Under the pieces are notes generated by a model. That model did not search any database. It was given only the letters and a program-made list of their open reading frames with translations, and was not told the DNA's origin. Below are positions 54,441 through 64,000 of a DNA stretch of 64,000 nucleotides, piece after piece (the first letter of the stretch is position 1; each line of letters begins with the position of its first letter). The position numbers and the translations under genes were made by a program. The DNA comes from Aegilops tauschii subsp. strangulata (taxonomy: Eukaryota; Streptophyta; Magnoliopsida; Poales; Poaceae): positions 86,391,322 through 86,455,321 of the forward strand of contig NC_053035.3 in the NCBI RefSeq assembly GCF_002575655.3, in the 5' to 3' direction.

Positions 54441-54905
54441 TGATATGGATAGGCCTCCATTTCACACACATTGCATGCAAAATTTTGTTTGAGATGTCAT
54501 CGACACATATTCCCACAAATAATTCACGAAATCAACCCCCCACCCCACCCCCACCCCAAAACAAAAAAACACTCACGAACGCGGTTTGTATCTCTCACAC
54601 ACACCCACGTAGGTGGGGGACGTGCACGAAGAGAAGAGGTGCATGCACGGCGCACGTACTCCCGTCTCTTTCCCAACCACACCCGCGCGGGTACACGGTG
54701 GAGCTCATTTCTGTACGAAAAAGGCAGCCCACGTGGTAATTTGGCACGTGTACTGGTTGTCCACTTGGTGGAGGGAGGATTGTCTACCACGGGTGAACAA
54801 ACAAATTGCGACTTGACGTGTTATGTTAAAAAAAGAGGCAAACCATGTGGGGCCTACCTTAGAGGCAAGGCTCTATACACTGGAGTACTTTTGATGTGTC
54901 CCGTC
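54441..54905. other. Unassigned stretch
   Basis: Frames at 54422-54935 give basic, His/Thr/Arg-rich products with no recognisable domain. ACGTG motifs (GCACGTACT, CCACGTGG, GCACGTGT) are frequent between 54610 and 54750. No gene call is made. Confidence 0.35.
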
Positions 54906-54907
54906 AA

Positions 54908-55056
54908 CTCGCAGAACGAGGAGAAGCTTGCTTAGTACGCCGTCTCCCCCGCCCACGGGCGCGGTGGCTCGCAGGATGAGGTGAAGCTTGCTCCGCCTTA
55001 CGCCCGCTCCCTCGCCCATGCGCGCGGTGGCTCGCAGGACGAGGAGAAAAATTTAC
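54908..55056. repeat. Three copies of a 60-61-base GC-rich tandem repeat
   Basis: The core CTCGCAGGACGAGGAGAAG starts at 54908, 54968 and 55029, with CCGCCCACGGGCGCGGTGG-like spacers. The third copy is interrupted by the MITE that starts at 55057. Confidence 0.8.
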
Positions 55057-55231
55057 TACTCCCTCCGTTTACTCCTTGTCCCTACTACCTTGGTTATAGA
55101 GATTATATCATATTGTTTGGAATATATATGTCCTTTAGTAGATTTCAATATGAACTACTAGTACATACTCCAAACACTGATGTATATAGACGTATTTTAG
55201 AGTGTAGATTCACTCATTTTGCTCTGTATGT
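55057..55231. mobile_element. Stowaway-type (Mariner) MITE, right end truncated
   Basis: It begins TA|CTCCCTCCGTTT, the hallmark of Triticeae Stowaway elements, and contains GATTTCAATATGAACTAC, GTATATAGACGTATTTTAGAG and TGTAGATTCACTCATTTTG, typical of the Thalos-like group. The matching ACGGAGGGAG end is absent. Confidence 0.8.
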
Positions 55232-55880
55232 AGCACTCTCCCTCGCCCCTCGACCCTCGCCCACGTGGTGGACGTGCAGCAATTCATTCGGTCTCATATA
55301 GCCAGAACGATATATACTGCACTACCATTATTGCTCGACTTCCCGAAGAGGCGGAGAGCCAATCGCAAGGTTAATATTTTGGAGATGCCAAGCGCAAGGT
55401 TATAGGAGAACGAGTACTAGGTGCCGGGTCATTTATAAATAAAGTTTTTTTTCTTCAGTGGCACGTACGCAATATGATAGGTTCATATGGAGAGAAAAGG
55501 AAACCGCTCCAATATATACATAGTCAGGACGGGCCATCCTACACGGTTGCTTGCTGGGGTTGCTCTCTTCACACTCTCTCGCACAAAACGACTGTGGCCA
55601 CATCTCTAACATCCCGGCGGATCACGTCCGCTTGGGGAAGGGGTGGATTCTTAGTGTAGATGCGGTGGCCGTCGCCGACGGCGAAAACCCACTGTCGGCA
55701 CATCCCGATCAGGGGTCCCCGCCGTTCTCTCTCACAAAGCCGGTGAGGTTGCCTTCGTCCCTTGCTCACTGCCGCGACGTGGGCAGTTGCCGCCTCCCGC
55801 CGCCCTCCTCAAGGTTGAGCTACGTCCCTCAGGTACAACTCCCTTTACAGCCGGCTTGCACCACTGCTCCAGCTGCCCAC
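55232..55880 (+). other. GC-rich, gene-like segment cut by C3
   Basis: A TATA-like TATATACATA at about 55514 is followed by CT-rich sequence and an open frame to 55883 with no known domain (contains ADHVRLGKGWILSVDAVAVADGE). A CAG|GTACAAC donor-like site lies near 55837. It could be a leader and first exon belonging to K3 or to a captured gene. The C3 insertion at 55881 removes the continuation. Confidence 0.35.
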
Positions 55881-57603
55881 TGAAGGAAATATGCCCTAGA
55901 GGCAATAATAAAGTATTATTTATTTCCTTATATCATGATAAATGTTTATTATTCATGCTAGAATTGTATTAACCGGAAACATAATACATGTGTGAATACA
56001 TAGACAAATAGAGTGTCACTAGTATGCCTCTACTTGACTAGCTCGTTAATCAAAGATGGTTATGTTTCCTAGCCATAGACATGAGTTGTCATTTGATTAA
56101 CGAGATCACCTCATTAGGAGAATGACGTGATTGACTTGACCCATTCCGTTAGCTTAGCACCCGATCGTTTAGTATGTTGCTATTGCTTTCTTCATGACTT
56201 ATACATGTTCCTATGACTATGAGATTATGCAACTCCCGTTTACCGGAGGAACACTTTGTGTGCTACCAAACGTCACAACGTAAATGGGTGATTATAAAGG
56301 TGCTCTACAGGTGTCTCCAAAGGTACTTGTTGGGTTGGCATATTTCGAGATTAGGATTTGTCACTCCGCTTGTCGGAGAGGTATCTCTGGGCCCACTCGG
56401 TAATGCACATCACTATAAGCCTTGCAAGCATTGTGACTAATAAGTTAGTTGCGGGATGATGTGTTACGGAACGAGTAAAGAGACTTGCCGGTAACGAGAT
56501 TGAACTAGGTATCGAGATACCGACGATGGAATCTCGGGCAAGTAACATACTGATGACAAAGGGAACAACGTATGTTGTTATGCGGTCTGACCGATAAAGA
56601 TCTTCGTAGAATATGTGGGAGCCAATATGGGCATCCAGGTCCCGCTATTGGTTATTGACCGGAGACGTGTCTCGGTCATGTCTACATAGTTCTCGAACCC
56701 GTAGGGTCCGCACGCTTAAAGTTACGATGACAGTTTTATTATGAGTTTATGTATGTTGATGTACCGAAGGAGTTCGGAGTCCCGGATGAGATCGGGGACA
56801 TGACGAGGAGTCTCGAAATGGTCGAGGCGTAAAGATCGATATATTGGACGACTAATTCGGACTTCGGAAAGGTTCCGAGTGATTCAGGTATTTTTCGGAG
56901 TACCGGAGAGTTACGGGAATACGTATTGGGCCTTATTGGGCCATACGGGAAAGAAGAAAAAGGGCCTCAAGGGTGGCCGCACCCCTCCCCTTGGTCTGGT
57001 CCGAATTGGACTAGGGAAGGGGGGCGCCCCCTTCCTTCCTTCTCTTTTCCCTTCCTCTTTTCCTATTCCATATGGGAGGTGGAATCCTACTAGGACTAGG
57101 GAGTCCTAGTAGGACTCCACACTTGGTGCGCCCCCTCCTAGGGCCGGCCTCCTCCTCCCTTGCTCCTTTATATACGGGGGCAGGGGGCACCCCAGAGACA
57201 CAACAATTGATCCTTGAGATCTCTTAGCCGTGCGCGGTGCCCCCCTCCACCATATTACACCTCGATAATACCGTTGCGGAGCTTAGGCGAAGCCCTGCGC
57301 CGGTGGAACATCATCATCGTCACCACGCCGTCGTGCTGACGAAACTCTCCCTCAACACTCGGCTGGATCGGAGTTCAAGGGACGTCATCGAGCTGAAAGT
57401 GTGTAGAACTCGGAGGTGCCGTGCGTTCGGTACTTGATCGGTCGGATCGTGAAGACGTACGACTACATCAACCGCGTTGTGATAACGCTTCCGCTGTCGG
57501 TCTACGAGGGTACGTGGACAACACTCTCCCCTCTCGTTGCTATGCATCACCATGATCTTGCGTGTGCGTAGGAATTTTTTTGAAATTACTACGTTCCCCA
57601 ACA
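55881..57603 (+). repeat. C3 5' LTR (1,723 bp)
   Basis: It runs from TGAAGGAAATATGCCC to CGTTCCCCAACA. It is the best-preserved LTR in the window and the reference for recognising C1 and C2. Confidence 0.95.
57167..57175 (+). promoter_or_regulatory. Putative TATA box of the C3 LTR
   Basis: TTTATATAC follows a GC-rich CT block and precedes CGGGGGCAGGGGG. The same motif is in the C2 LTR (17701-17710, minus strand). Confidence 0.55.
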
Positions 57604-57604
57604 G

Positions 57605-57621
57605 TGGCATCCGAGCCTGGT
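57605..57621 (+). other. Primer-binding site of C3
   Basis: TGGCATCCGAGCCTGG begins one base after the LTR end. It resembles the initiator tRNA-Met complement TGGTATCAGAGCC with two substitutions. Confidence 0.75.
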
Positions 57622-58874
57622 TTTATGCATTGATGCTATGCACGAGTAGAACACAAGTGAGTTGTGGGCGATATAAGTCATACTGCTTACCAGCATGTCA
57701 TACTTTGGTTCAGCGGTATTGTGAGATGAAGCGGCCCGGACCGACATTACGCGTACGCTTACGCGAGACTGGTTTCACCGTTCGGAGCACTCGTTGCTTA
57801 AAGGTGACTAGCGGGTGTCTGTCTCTCTCACTTTAGTTGAACCGAGTGTGGCTATGCCCGGTCCTTGCGAAGGTTAAAACAGCACCAACTTGACAAACTA
57901 TCGTTGTGGTTTTGATGCGTAGGTAAGAACGGTTCTTGCTAAGCCCGTAGCAGCCACGTAAAACTTGCAACAACAAAGTAGAGGACGTCTAACTTGTTTT
58001 TGCAGGGCATGTTGTGATGTGATATGGTCAAGACATGATGTGATATAATGTGTTGTATGAGATGTTCATGTTTTGTAACCGAGTTATCGGCAACTGGCAG
58101 GAGCCATATGGTTGTCACTTTATTGTATGAGATGCAATCGCCATGTAATAGTTTTACTTTATCACTAAGCGGTAGCAATAGTCGTAAAAGCAATAAGTTG
58201 GCGGGACGACAACGATGCTACGATGGAGATCAAGGTGTCGCGCCGGTGACGATGGTGATCATGACGGTGCTTCGGAGATGGAGATCACAAGCACGGTGCT
58301 TCGGAGATGGAGATCACAAGCACAAGATGATGATGGCCATATCATATCACTTATATTGATTGCATGTGATGTTAATCCTTTATGCATCTTATCTTGCTTT
58401 GATTGACGGTAGCATTATAAGATGATCTCTCACTAAAATTTCAAGATAAAAGTGTTCTCCCTGAGTATGCACCGTTGCAGAAGTTCTTCGTGCTGAGACA
58501 CCACGTGTTAATCGGGTGTGATAGGCTCTACGTTCAAATACAATGGGTGCAAAACAGTTGCACACGCGGAATACTCAGGTTAAACTTGACGAGCCTAGCA
58601 TATACAGATATGGCCTCGGAACACAGAGACCGAAAGGTCGAGCGTGAATCATATAGTAGATATGATCAACATAGTGATGTTCACCATTGAAAGTACTCCA
58701 TCTCATGTGTTAATCGGACATGGTTTAGTTGCTTTGGATCATGTAATCACTTAGATGATTAGAGAGATGTCTATCTAAGTGGGAGTTCTTAAAGTAATAT
58801 GATTAATTGAACTTAAATTTATCATGAACTTAGTACCTGATAGTATCTTGCTTGTCTATGTTAATTGTAGATAA
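57622..58874 (+). other. C3 untranslated leader
   Basis: About 1.25 kb without a convincing frame lies between the primer-binding site and the gag ATG, the usual size for this family, where packaging and dimerisation signals are expected. A 29-base unit (ACGGTGCTTCGGAGATGGAG...) is tandemly duplicated at 58264-58321. Confidence 0.75.
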
Positions 58875-59771
58875 ATGGCCCGTGCCGTTGTTCCGTTGAA
58901 TTTTAATGCGTTCCTTGTGAAAGCAAAGTTGAAAGATGATGGTAGCAATTACACGGACTGGGTCCGTAACTTGAGGATTATCCTCATTGCTGCACAGAAA
59001 AATTACGTCCTGGAAGCACCGCTAGGTGTACCACCTGCACCAGCAACTGCAGACATTGTGAATGCCTGGCAGTCACGTGTTGATGACTACTCGATAGTTC
59101 AGTGTGCCATGCTTTACGGCTTAGAACCGGGTCTTCAACGACGTTTTGAACATCATGGAGCATATGAGATGTTCCAGGAGTTGAAGTTAATATTTCAAGC
59201 AAATGCCCGGATTGAGAGATATGAAGTCTCCAATAAGTTCTATAGCTGCAAGATGGAAGAGAATAGTTCTGTCAGTGAGCATATACTCAAAATGTCTGGG
59301 TATAAGAATCACTTGATTCAACTGGGAGTTAATCTTCCGGATGATAGCGTCATTGACAGAATTCTTCAATCACTGCCACCAAGCTACAAGAGCTTCGTGA
59401 TGAACTATAATATGCAAGGGATGAGTAAGACAATTCCCGAGCTCTTCGCAATGCTAAAGGCTGCGGAGGTAGAAATCAAAAAGGAGCATCAAGTGTTGAT
59501 GGTCAGTAAAACCACTAGTTTCAAGAAAAAGGGCAAAGGGAAGAAGAAAGGAAACTTCAAGAAGAACAGCAAGCAAGTTGCTGTTCAGGAGAAGAAATCC
59601 AAGTCTGGACCTAAGCCTGAAACTGAGTGTTTCTACTGTAAGCAGACTGGCCACTGGAAGCGGAACTGCCCCAAGTTTTTGGCGGAAAAGAAGGATGGCA
59701 AGGTTAACAAAGGTATATGTGATATACATGTTATCGATGTGTACCTTACCAATGCTCGTAGTAGCACCTAG
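58875..59771 (+). CDS. C3 gag (298 aa), ending at a premature TAG
   Basis: It starts at ATG in AATGGCCCGTGCC and is open to the TAG at 59769-59771. Landmarks are NYTDWVRNLRIILIAAQ near residue 25, the UBN2-type gag core (MLYGLEPGLQRRFEHHGAYEMF), a lysine-rich stretch (SFKKKGKGKKKGNFKKN) and the zinc knuckle CFYCKQTGHWKRNC near 252-265. In the family gag and pol are one frame. Here the codon expected to be Trp, just before VFDTGS, is TAG, so the product would be gag alone, which is functional in form. Confidence 0.93.
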   Translation: MARAVVPLNFNAFLVKAKLKDDGSNYTDWVRNLRIILIAAQKNYVLEAPLGVPPAPATADIVNAWQSRVDDYSIVQCAMLYGLEPGLQRRFEHHGAYEMFQELKLIFQANARIERYEVSNKFYSCKMEENSSVSEHILKMSGYKNHLIQLGVNLPDDSVIDRILQSLPPSYKSFVMNYNMQGMSKTIPELFAMLKAAEVEIKKEHQVLMVSKTTSFKKKGKGKKKGNFKKNSKQVAVQEKKSKSGPKPETECFYCKQTGHWKRNCPKFLAEKKDGKVNKGICDIHVIDVYLTNARSST

Positions 59772-61040
59772 GTATTTGATACTGGTTCTGTTGCTAATAT
59801 TTGCAACTCGAAACAGGGGCTACGGATTGAGCGGAGATTGGCTAAGGACGAGGTGACGATGCACGTGGGAAATGGTTCCAAAGTCGATGTGATCGCCGTC
59901 GGCACGCTACCTCTACATCTACCTTCGGGATTAATATTAGACCTAAATAATTGTTATTTGGTGACAACGTTGAGCATGAACATTATATCTGGATCTTGTT
60001 TAATGCGAGACGGTTATTCATTTAAATCAGAGAATAATGGTTGTTCTATTTATATGAATAATATCTTTTATGGTCATGCACCCTTGAAGAGTGGTCTATT
60101 TTTAATGAATCTCGATAGTAGTGATACACATATTCATAATGTTGAAGCCAAAAGATGCAGAGTTAATAATGACAGTGCAACTTATTTGTGGCACTGCCGT
60201 TTGGGTCATATCGGTGTAAAGCGCATGAAGAAACTCCATACTGATGGAATTTTGGAATCACTTGATTTTGAATCACTTGGTACTTGCGAACCGTGCCTCA
60301 TGGGCAAGATGACCAAAACACCGTTCTCCGGTACTATGGAGAGAGCAACAGATTTTTTGGAAATTATACATACAGATGTATGTGGTCCGATGAATATTGA
60401 GGCTCGTGGCGGATATCGTTATTTTTTCACCTTCACAGATGATTTAAGCAGATATGGGTATATCTACTTAATGAAACATAAGTCTGAAACATTTGAAAAG
60501 TTCAAAGAATTTCAGAGTGAAGTTGAAAATCATCGTAACAAGAAAATAAAGTTTCTACGATCAGATCATGGAGGAGAATATTTGAGTTACGAGTTTGGTC
60601 TACATTTGAAACAATGCGGAATAGTTTCGCAACTCACGCCACCCGGAACACCACAGCGTAATGGTGTGTCCGAACGTCGTAATCGCACTTTACTAGATAT
60701 GGTGCGATCTATGATGTCTCTTACTAATTTACCGCTATCGTTTTGGGGTTATGCTTTAGAGACGGCTGCATTCACGTTAAATAGGGCACCATCAAAATCC
60801 GTTGAGACGACGCCTTATGAACTATGGTTTGGCAAGAAACCAAAGTTGTCGTATCTTAAAGTTTGGGGTTGCGATGCTTATGTGAAGAAACTTCAACCTG
60901 ATAAGCTCGAACCCAAATCGGAGAAATGTGTCTTCATAGGATACCCAAAAGAGACTGCTGGGTATACCTTCTATCACAGATCCGAAGGCAAGATATTCGT
61001 TGCTAGGAATGGATCCTTTCTAGAGAAGGAGTTTCTCTAG
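59772..61040 (+). pseudogene. C3 protease and integrase segment
   Basis: In frame with gag after the TAG, the sequence gives VFDTGSVANICNS (protease Asp-Thr-Gly), then VGNGSKVDVIAVGT. The pre-integrase zinc region is LWHCRLGHIGVKR ... CEPCLMGKM, and the integrase triad is IHTDVCGPM, LRSDHGGEYLS and NGVSERRNRTL, all intact. It ends at a TAG at 61038-61040, where C1 has a Ser codon (TCG, near 2078). No frameshift occurs in this part, so the lesion is a single nonsense change. Confidence 0.92.
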
Positions 61041-62851
61041 AAAGATGTGAGTGGGAGGAAAGTAGAACTTGATGAGGTAACTGTACCTGCTCCATTATTG
61101 GAAAGTAGATCATCACAGAAATCAGTTTTTGCGACACCTACACCAAATAGTGAGGAAGTTAATGATAATGGTCATGAAACTTCAGATCAAGTTATTACTG
61201 AACTTCGTAGGTCAACTAGATCAAGAACCGCACCAGAGTGGTACGGTAATCCTGTTCTGGTGGTCATGTTACTAGACCATGGCGAACCTACGAACTATGA
61301 AGAAGCGATGGTGAGCCCAGATTCCGCAAAATGGCTTGAAGCCATGAAATCCGAGATGGGATCCATGTATGAGAACAAAGTATGGACTTTGGTTGACTTG
61401 CCCGATGGTCGGCAAGCCATTGAAAACAAATGGATCTTCAAGAAGAATACTGACGCTGATGGTAATGTTACTGTCTATAAAGCTCGACTTGTTGCAAAAG
61501 GTTTTCGACAAGTTCAAGGGATTGACTACGATGAGACCTTCTCACCCGTAGCGATGCTTAAGTCTGTCCGAATCATGTTAGCAGTTGCCGCATTTTATGA
61601 TTATGAAATTTGGCAAATGGATGTCAAAACTGCATTCCTGAATGGATTTCTGGAAGAAGAGTTGTATATGATGCAACCGGAAGGTTTTGTCGATCCAAAA
61701 GGAGCTAACAAAGTGTGCAAGCTCCAGCGATCCATTTATGGACTGGTGCAAGCCTCTCGGAGTTGGAATAAACGCTTTGATAGTGTGATCAAAGCATTTG
61801 GTTTTATACAGACTTTTGGAGAAGCCTGTATTTACAAGAAAGTGAGTGGGAGCTCGATAGCATTTCTGATATTATATGTAGATGACATATTACTAATTGG
61901 AAATGATATAGAATTTCTGGATAGCATAAAGGGATACTTGAATAAGAGTTTTTCAATGAAAGACCTCGGTGAAGCTGCATATATATTAGGCATTAAGATC
62001 TATAGAGATAGATCAAGACGCTTAATTGGACTTTCACAAAGCACATACCTTGACAAAGTTTTGAAGAAGTTCAAAATGGATCAAGCAAAGAAAGGGTTCT
62101 TGCCTGTACTACAAGGTGTGAGATTGAGTAAGACTCAATGCCTGACCACTGCAGAAGATAGAGAGAAAATGAAAGATGTTCCCTATGCTTCAGCCATAGG
62201 CTCTATCATGTATGCAATGCTGTGTACTAGACCTGATGTGTCCCTTGCTATAAGTTTAGCAGGGAGGTACCAAAGTAATCCAGGAGTGGATCACTGGACA
62301 GCGGTCAAGAACATCCTGAAATACCTGAAAAGGACTAAGGATATGTTTCTCGTATATGGAGGTGACAAAGAGCTCATCGTAAATGGTTACGTTGATGCAA
62401 GCTTTGACACTGATCCGGACGATTCTAAATCGCAAACCGGATACGTATTTACAGTGGAGCTGTCAGTTGGTGCAGTTCTAAACAAAGCGTCGTGGCGGGA
62501 TCTACATGTGAAGCGGAGTACATAGCTGCTTCGGAAGCAGCAAATGAAGGAGTCTGGATGAGGGAGTTCATATCCGATCTAGGTGTCATACCTAGTGCAT
62601 CGGGTCCTATGAAAATCTTTTGTGACAATACTGGTGCAATTGCCTTGGCAAAGGAATCCAGATTTCACAAGAGAACCAAGCACATCAAAAGACGCTTCAA
62701 TTCCATCCGGGATTTAGTCCAGGTGGGAGACATAGAAATTTGCAAGATACATACGGATCTGAATGTTGCAGACCCGTTGACTAAGCCTCTTCCACGAGCA
62801 AAACAAGATCAGCACCAAGGCTCCATGGGTGTAAGAATCATTACTGTGTAA
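61041..62851 (+). pseudogene. C3 reverse transcriptase and RNase H
   Basis: The frame continues in phase after the TAG. RT contains WQMDVKTAFLNG and the intact LILYVDDILLIGND box, then YLDKVLKKFKMDQ. RNase H starts at GYVDASFDTDPDDSKSQTG. At about 62447-62455 a short deletion, judged against C2, shifts the frame, and the rest (GSTCEAEYIAASEAANEG, CDNTGAIALAKESRFHKRTKH, DLNVADPLTKPLP) is read from 62492 in another frame to a stop at 62851. RT itself looks catalytically sound. Confidence 0.92.
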
Positions 62852-62870
62852 ACTAGATTATTGACTCTAG

Positions 62871-62884
62871 TGCAAGTGGGAGAC
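62871..62884 (+). other. Polypurine tract of C3
   Basis: CAAGTGGGAGAC abuts the 3' LTR start, as in C1 and C2. Confidence 0.85.
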
Positions 62885-64000
62885 TGAAGGAAATATGCCC
62901 TAGAGACAATAATAAAGTATTATTTATTTCCTTATATCATGATAAATGTTTATTATTCATGCTAGAATTGTATTAACCGGAAACATAATACATGTGTGAA
63001 TACATAGACAAATAGAGTGTCACTAGTATGCCTCTACTTGACTAGCTCGTTAATCAAAGATGGTTATGTTTCCTAGCCATAGACATGAGTTGTCATTTGA
63101 TTAACGAGATCACCTCATTAGGAGAATGACGTGATTGACTTGACCCATTCCGTTAGCTTAGCACCCGATCGTTTAGTATATTGCTATTGCTTTCTTCATG
63201 ACTTATACATGTTCCTATGACTATGAGATTATGCAACTCCCGTTTACCGGAGGAACACTTTGTGTGCTACCAAACGTCACAACGTAAATGGGTGATTATA
63301 AAGGTGCTCTACAGGTGTCTCCAAAGGTACTTGTTGGGTTGGCGTATTTCGAGATTAGGATTTGTCACTCCGCTTGTCGGAGAGGTATCTCTGGGCCCAC
63401 TCGGTAATGCACATCACTATAAGCCTTGCAAGCATTGTGACTAATAAGTTAGTTGCGGGATGATGTGTTACGGAACGAGTAAAGAGACTTGCCGGTAACG
63501 AGATTGAACTAGGTATCGAGATACCGACGATCGAATCTCGGGCAAGTAACATACTGATGACAAAGGGAACAACGTATGTTGTTATGCGGTCTGACCGATA
63601 AAGATCTTCGTAGAATATGTGGGAGCCAATATGGGCATCCAGGTCCCGCTATTGGTTATCGACCGGAGACGTGTCTCGGTCATGTCTACATAGTTCTTGA
63701 ACCCGTAGGGTCCGCACGCTTAAAGTTACGATGACAGTTTTATTATGAGTTTATGTATGTTGATGTACCGAAGGAGTTCGGAGTCCCGGATGAGATCGGG
63801 GACATGACGAGGAGTCTCGAAATGGTCGAGGCGTAAAGATCGATATATTGGACGACTATATTCGGACTTCGAAAAGGTTCCGAGTGATTCGGGTATTTTT
63901 CGGAGTACCGGAGAGTTACGGGAATACGTATTGGGCCTTATTGGGCCATACGGGAAAGAAGAAAAAGGGCCTCAAGGGTGGCCGCACCCCTCCCCTTGGT
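62885..64000 (+). repeat. C3 3' LTR, first 1,116 bp
   Basis: It starts TGAAGGAAATATGCCC and is nearly identical to 55881-56994. The window ends before the rest of the LTR. Confidence 0.95.

Larger units (their letters stand above)
44963..55880. mobile_element. K3: CACTA-like element, left end visible, right end not found
   Basis: It begins CACTACAAAAAAATACAC inside the C2 gag, after an ACA that would be the target duplication. The missing gag continuation (expected to resume with CCTAGCGGTGC in reverse) does not appear before C3 starts at 55881, so the far end lies outside the window or has been deleted. It holds subterminal palindromes, a GGCCC-motif array, a multi-exon gene on the minus strand and assorted tandem repeats. 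Assigning everything up to 55880 to K3 is inference. Confidence 0.55.
55881..64000 (+). mobile_element. C3: Copia element (Angela/WIS/BARE-like), complete except for the 3' LTR end
   Basis: The order is 5' LTR, primer-binding site, leader, gag, protease, integrase, RT, RNase H, polypurine tract, 3' LTR. By eye about eight substitutions and one indel separate the roughly 1.1 kb of LTR that can be compared (under 1 percent), so insertion was recent. The coding region nevertheless holds two nonsense codons and one frameshift. The window ends inside the 3' LTR, so the flanking duplication (left flank CCCAC) cannot be checked. Confidence 0.95.

Noticed and set aside
63217..63552. Small frames in the C3 LTR
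   Set aside because: The identical frames occur in the other LTR at 56213-56548. They are LTR sequence with no domain.

Overview
This window is plant nuclear DNA from a large, repeat-rich grass genome, almost certainly Triticeae (wheat, Aegilops, barley or rye). The evidence is Angela/WIS/BARE-type Copia LTRs (TGAAGGAAATATGCC / TGTTGGAAATATGCC at one end, CCCAACA at the other), Athila-like and chromoviral Gypsy elements, and CACTA transposons with AGCAGTAGCGC subterminal repeats. No single-copy host gene, rRNA, tRNA or CRISPR was found. Essentially everything is transposable element (TE) sequence. Family names are from memory, not from a database search.

Labels used below, left to right: C1 = decayed Copia (1-5486, +). 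GA = Athila-like Gypsy (5487-9614, -). K1 = CACTA lacking its left end (9615-13582). GC = Gypsy fragment (13583-14731). GB = Gypsy 3' LTR plus internal end (14732-17281, -). C2 = Copia on the minus strand (17282-44962), split by K2. K2 = complete CACTA (18875-40968, TSD GAC), which contains two LTR retrotransposons: GF (21381-31355, +, TSD GGCAA) and GD (31800-40187, -, TSD CGAAC). K3 = CACTA-like element starting at 44963 inside the C2 gag; its other end is not visible. C3 = Copia (55881-beyond 64000, +), inserted in K3 or in whatever follows it.

The nesting is GC <- GB <- C2 <- K2 <- (GF and GD), and separately C2 <- K3 <- C3. Three insertions are confirmed by matching target-site duplications. 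The K2 insertion is also confirmed because the C2 LTR reads continuously across it.

No element looks fully autonomous. C3 has near-identical LTRs but two nonsense codons and a frameshift. GD carries an almost complete PR-RT-RH-INT-chromodomain polyprotein with one TGA and a catalytic Asp-to-Ala change in RT. GF has gag only. K1 and K2 encode no transposase; both carry relatives of one multi-exon cargo gene, now broken. K3 carries a multi-exon gene with visibly amplified exons, next to a dense array of GGCCC motifs.
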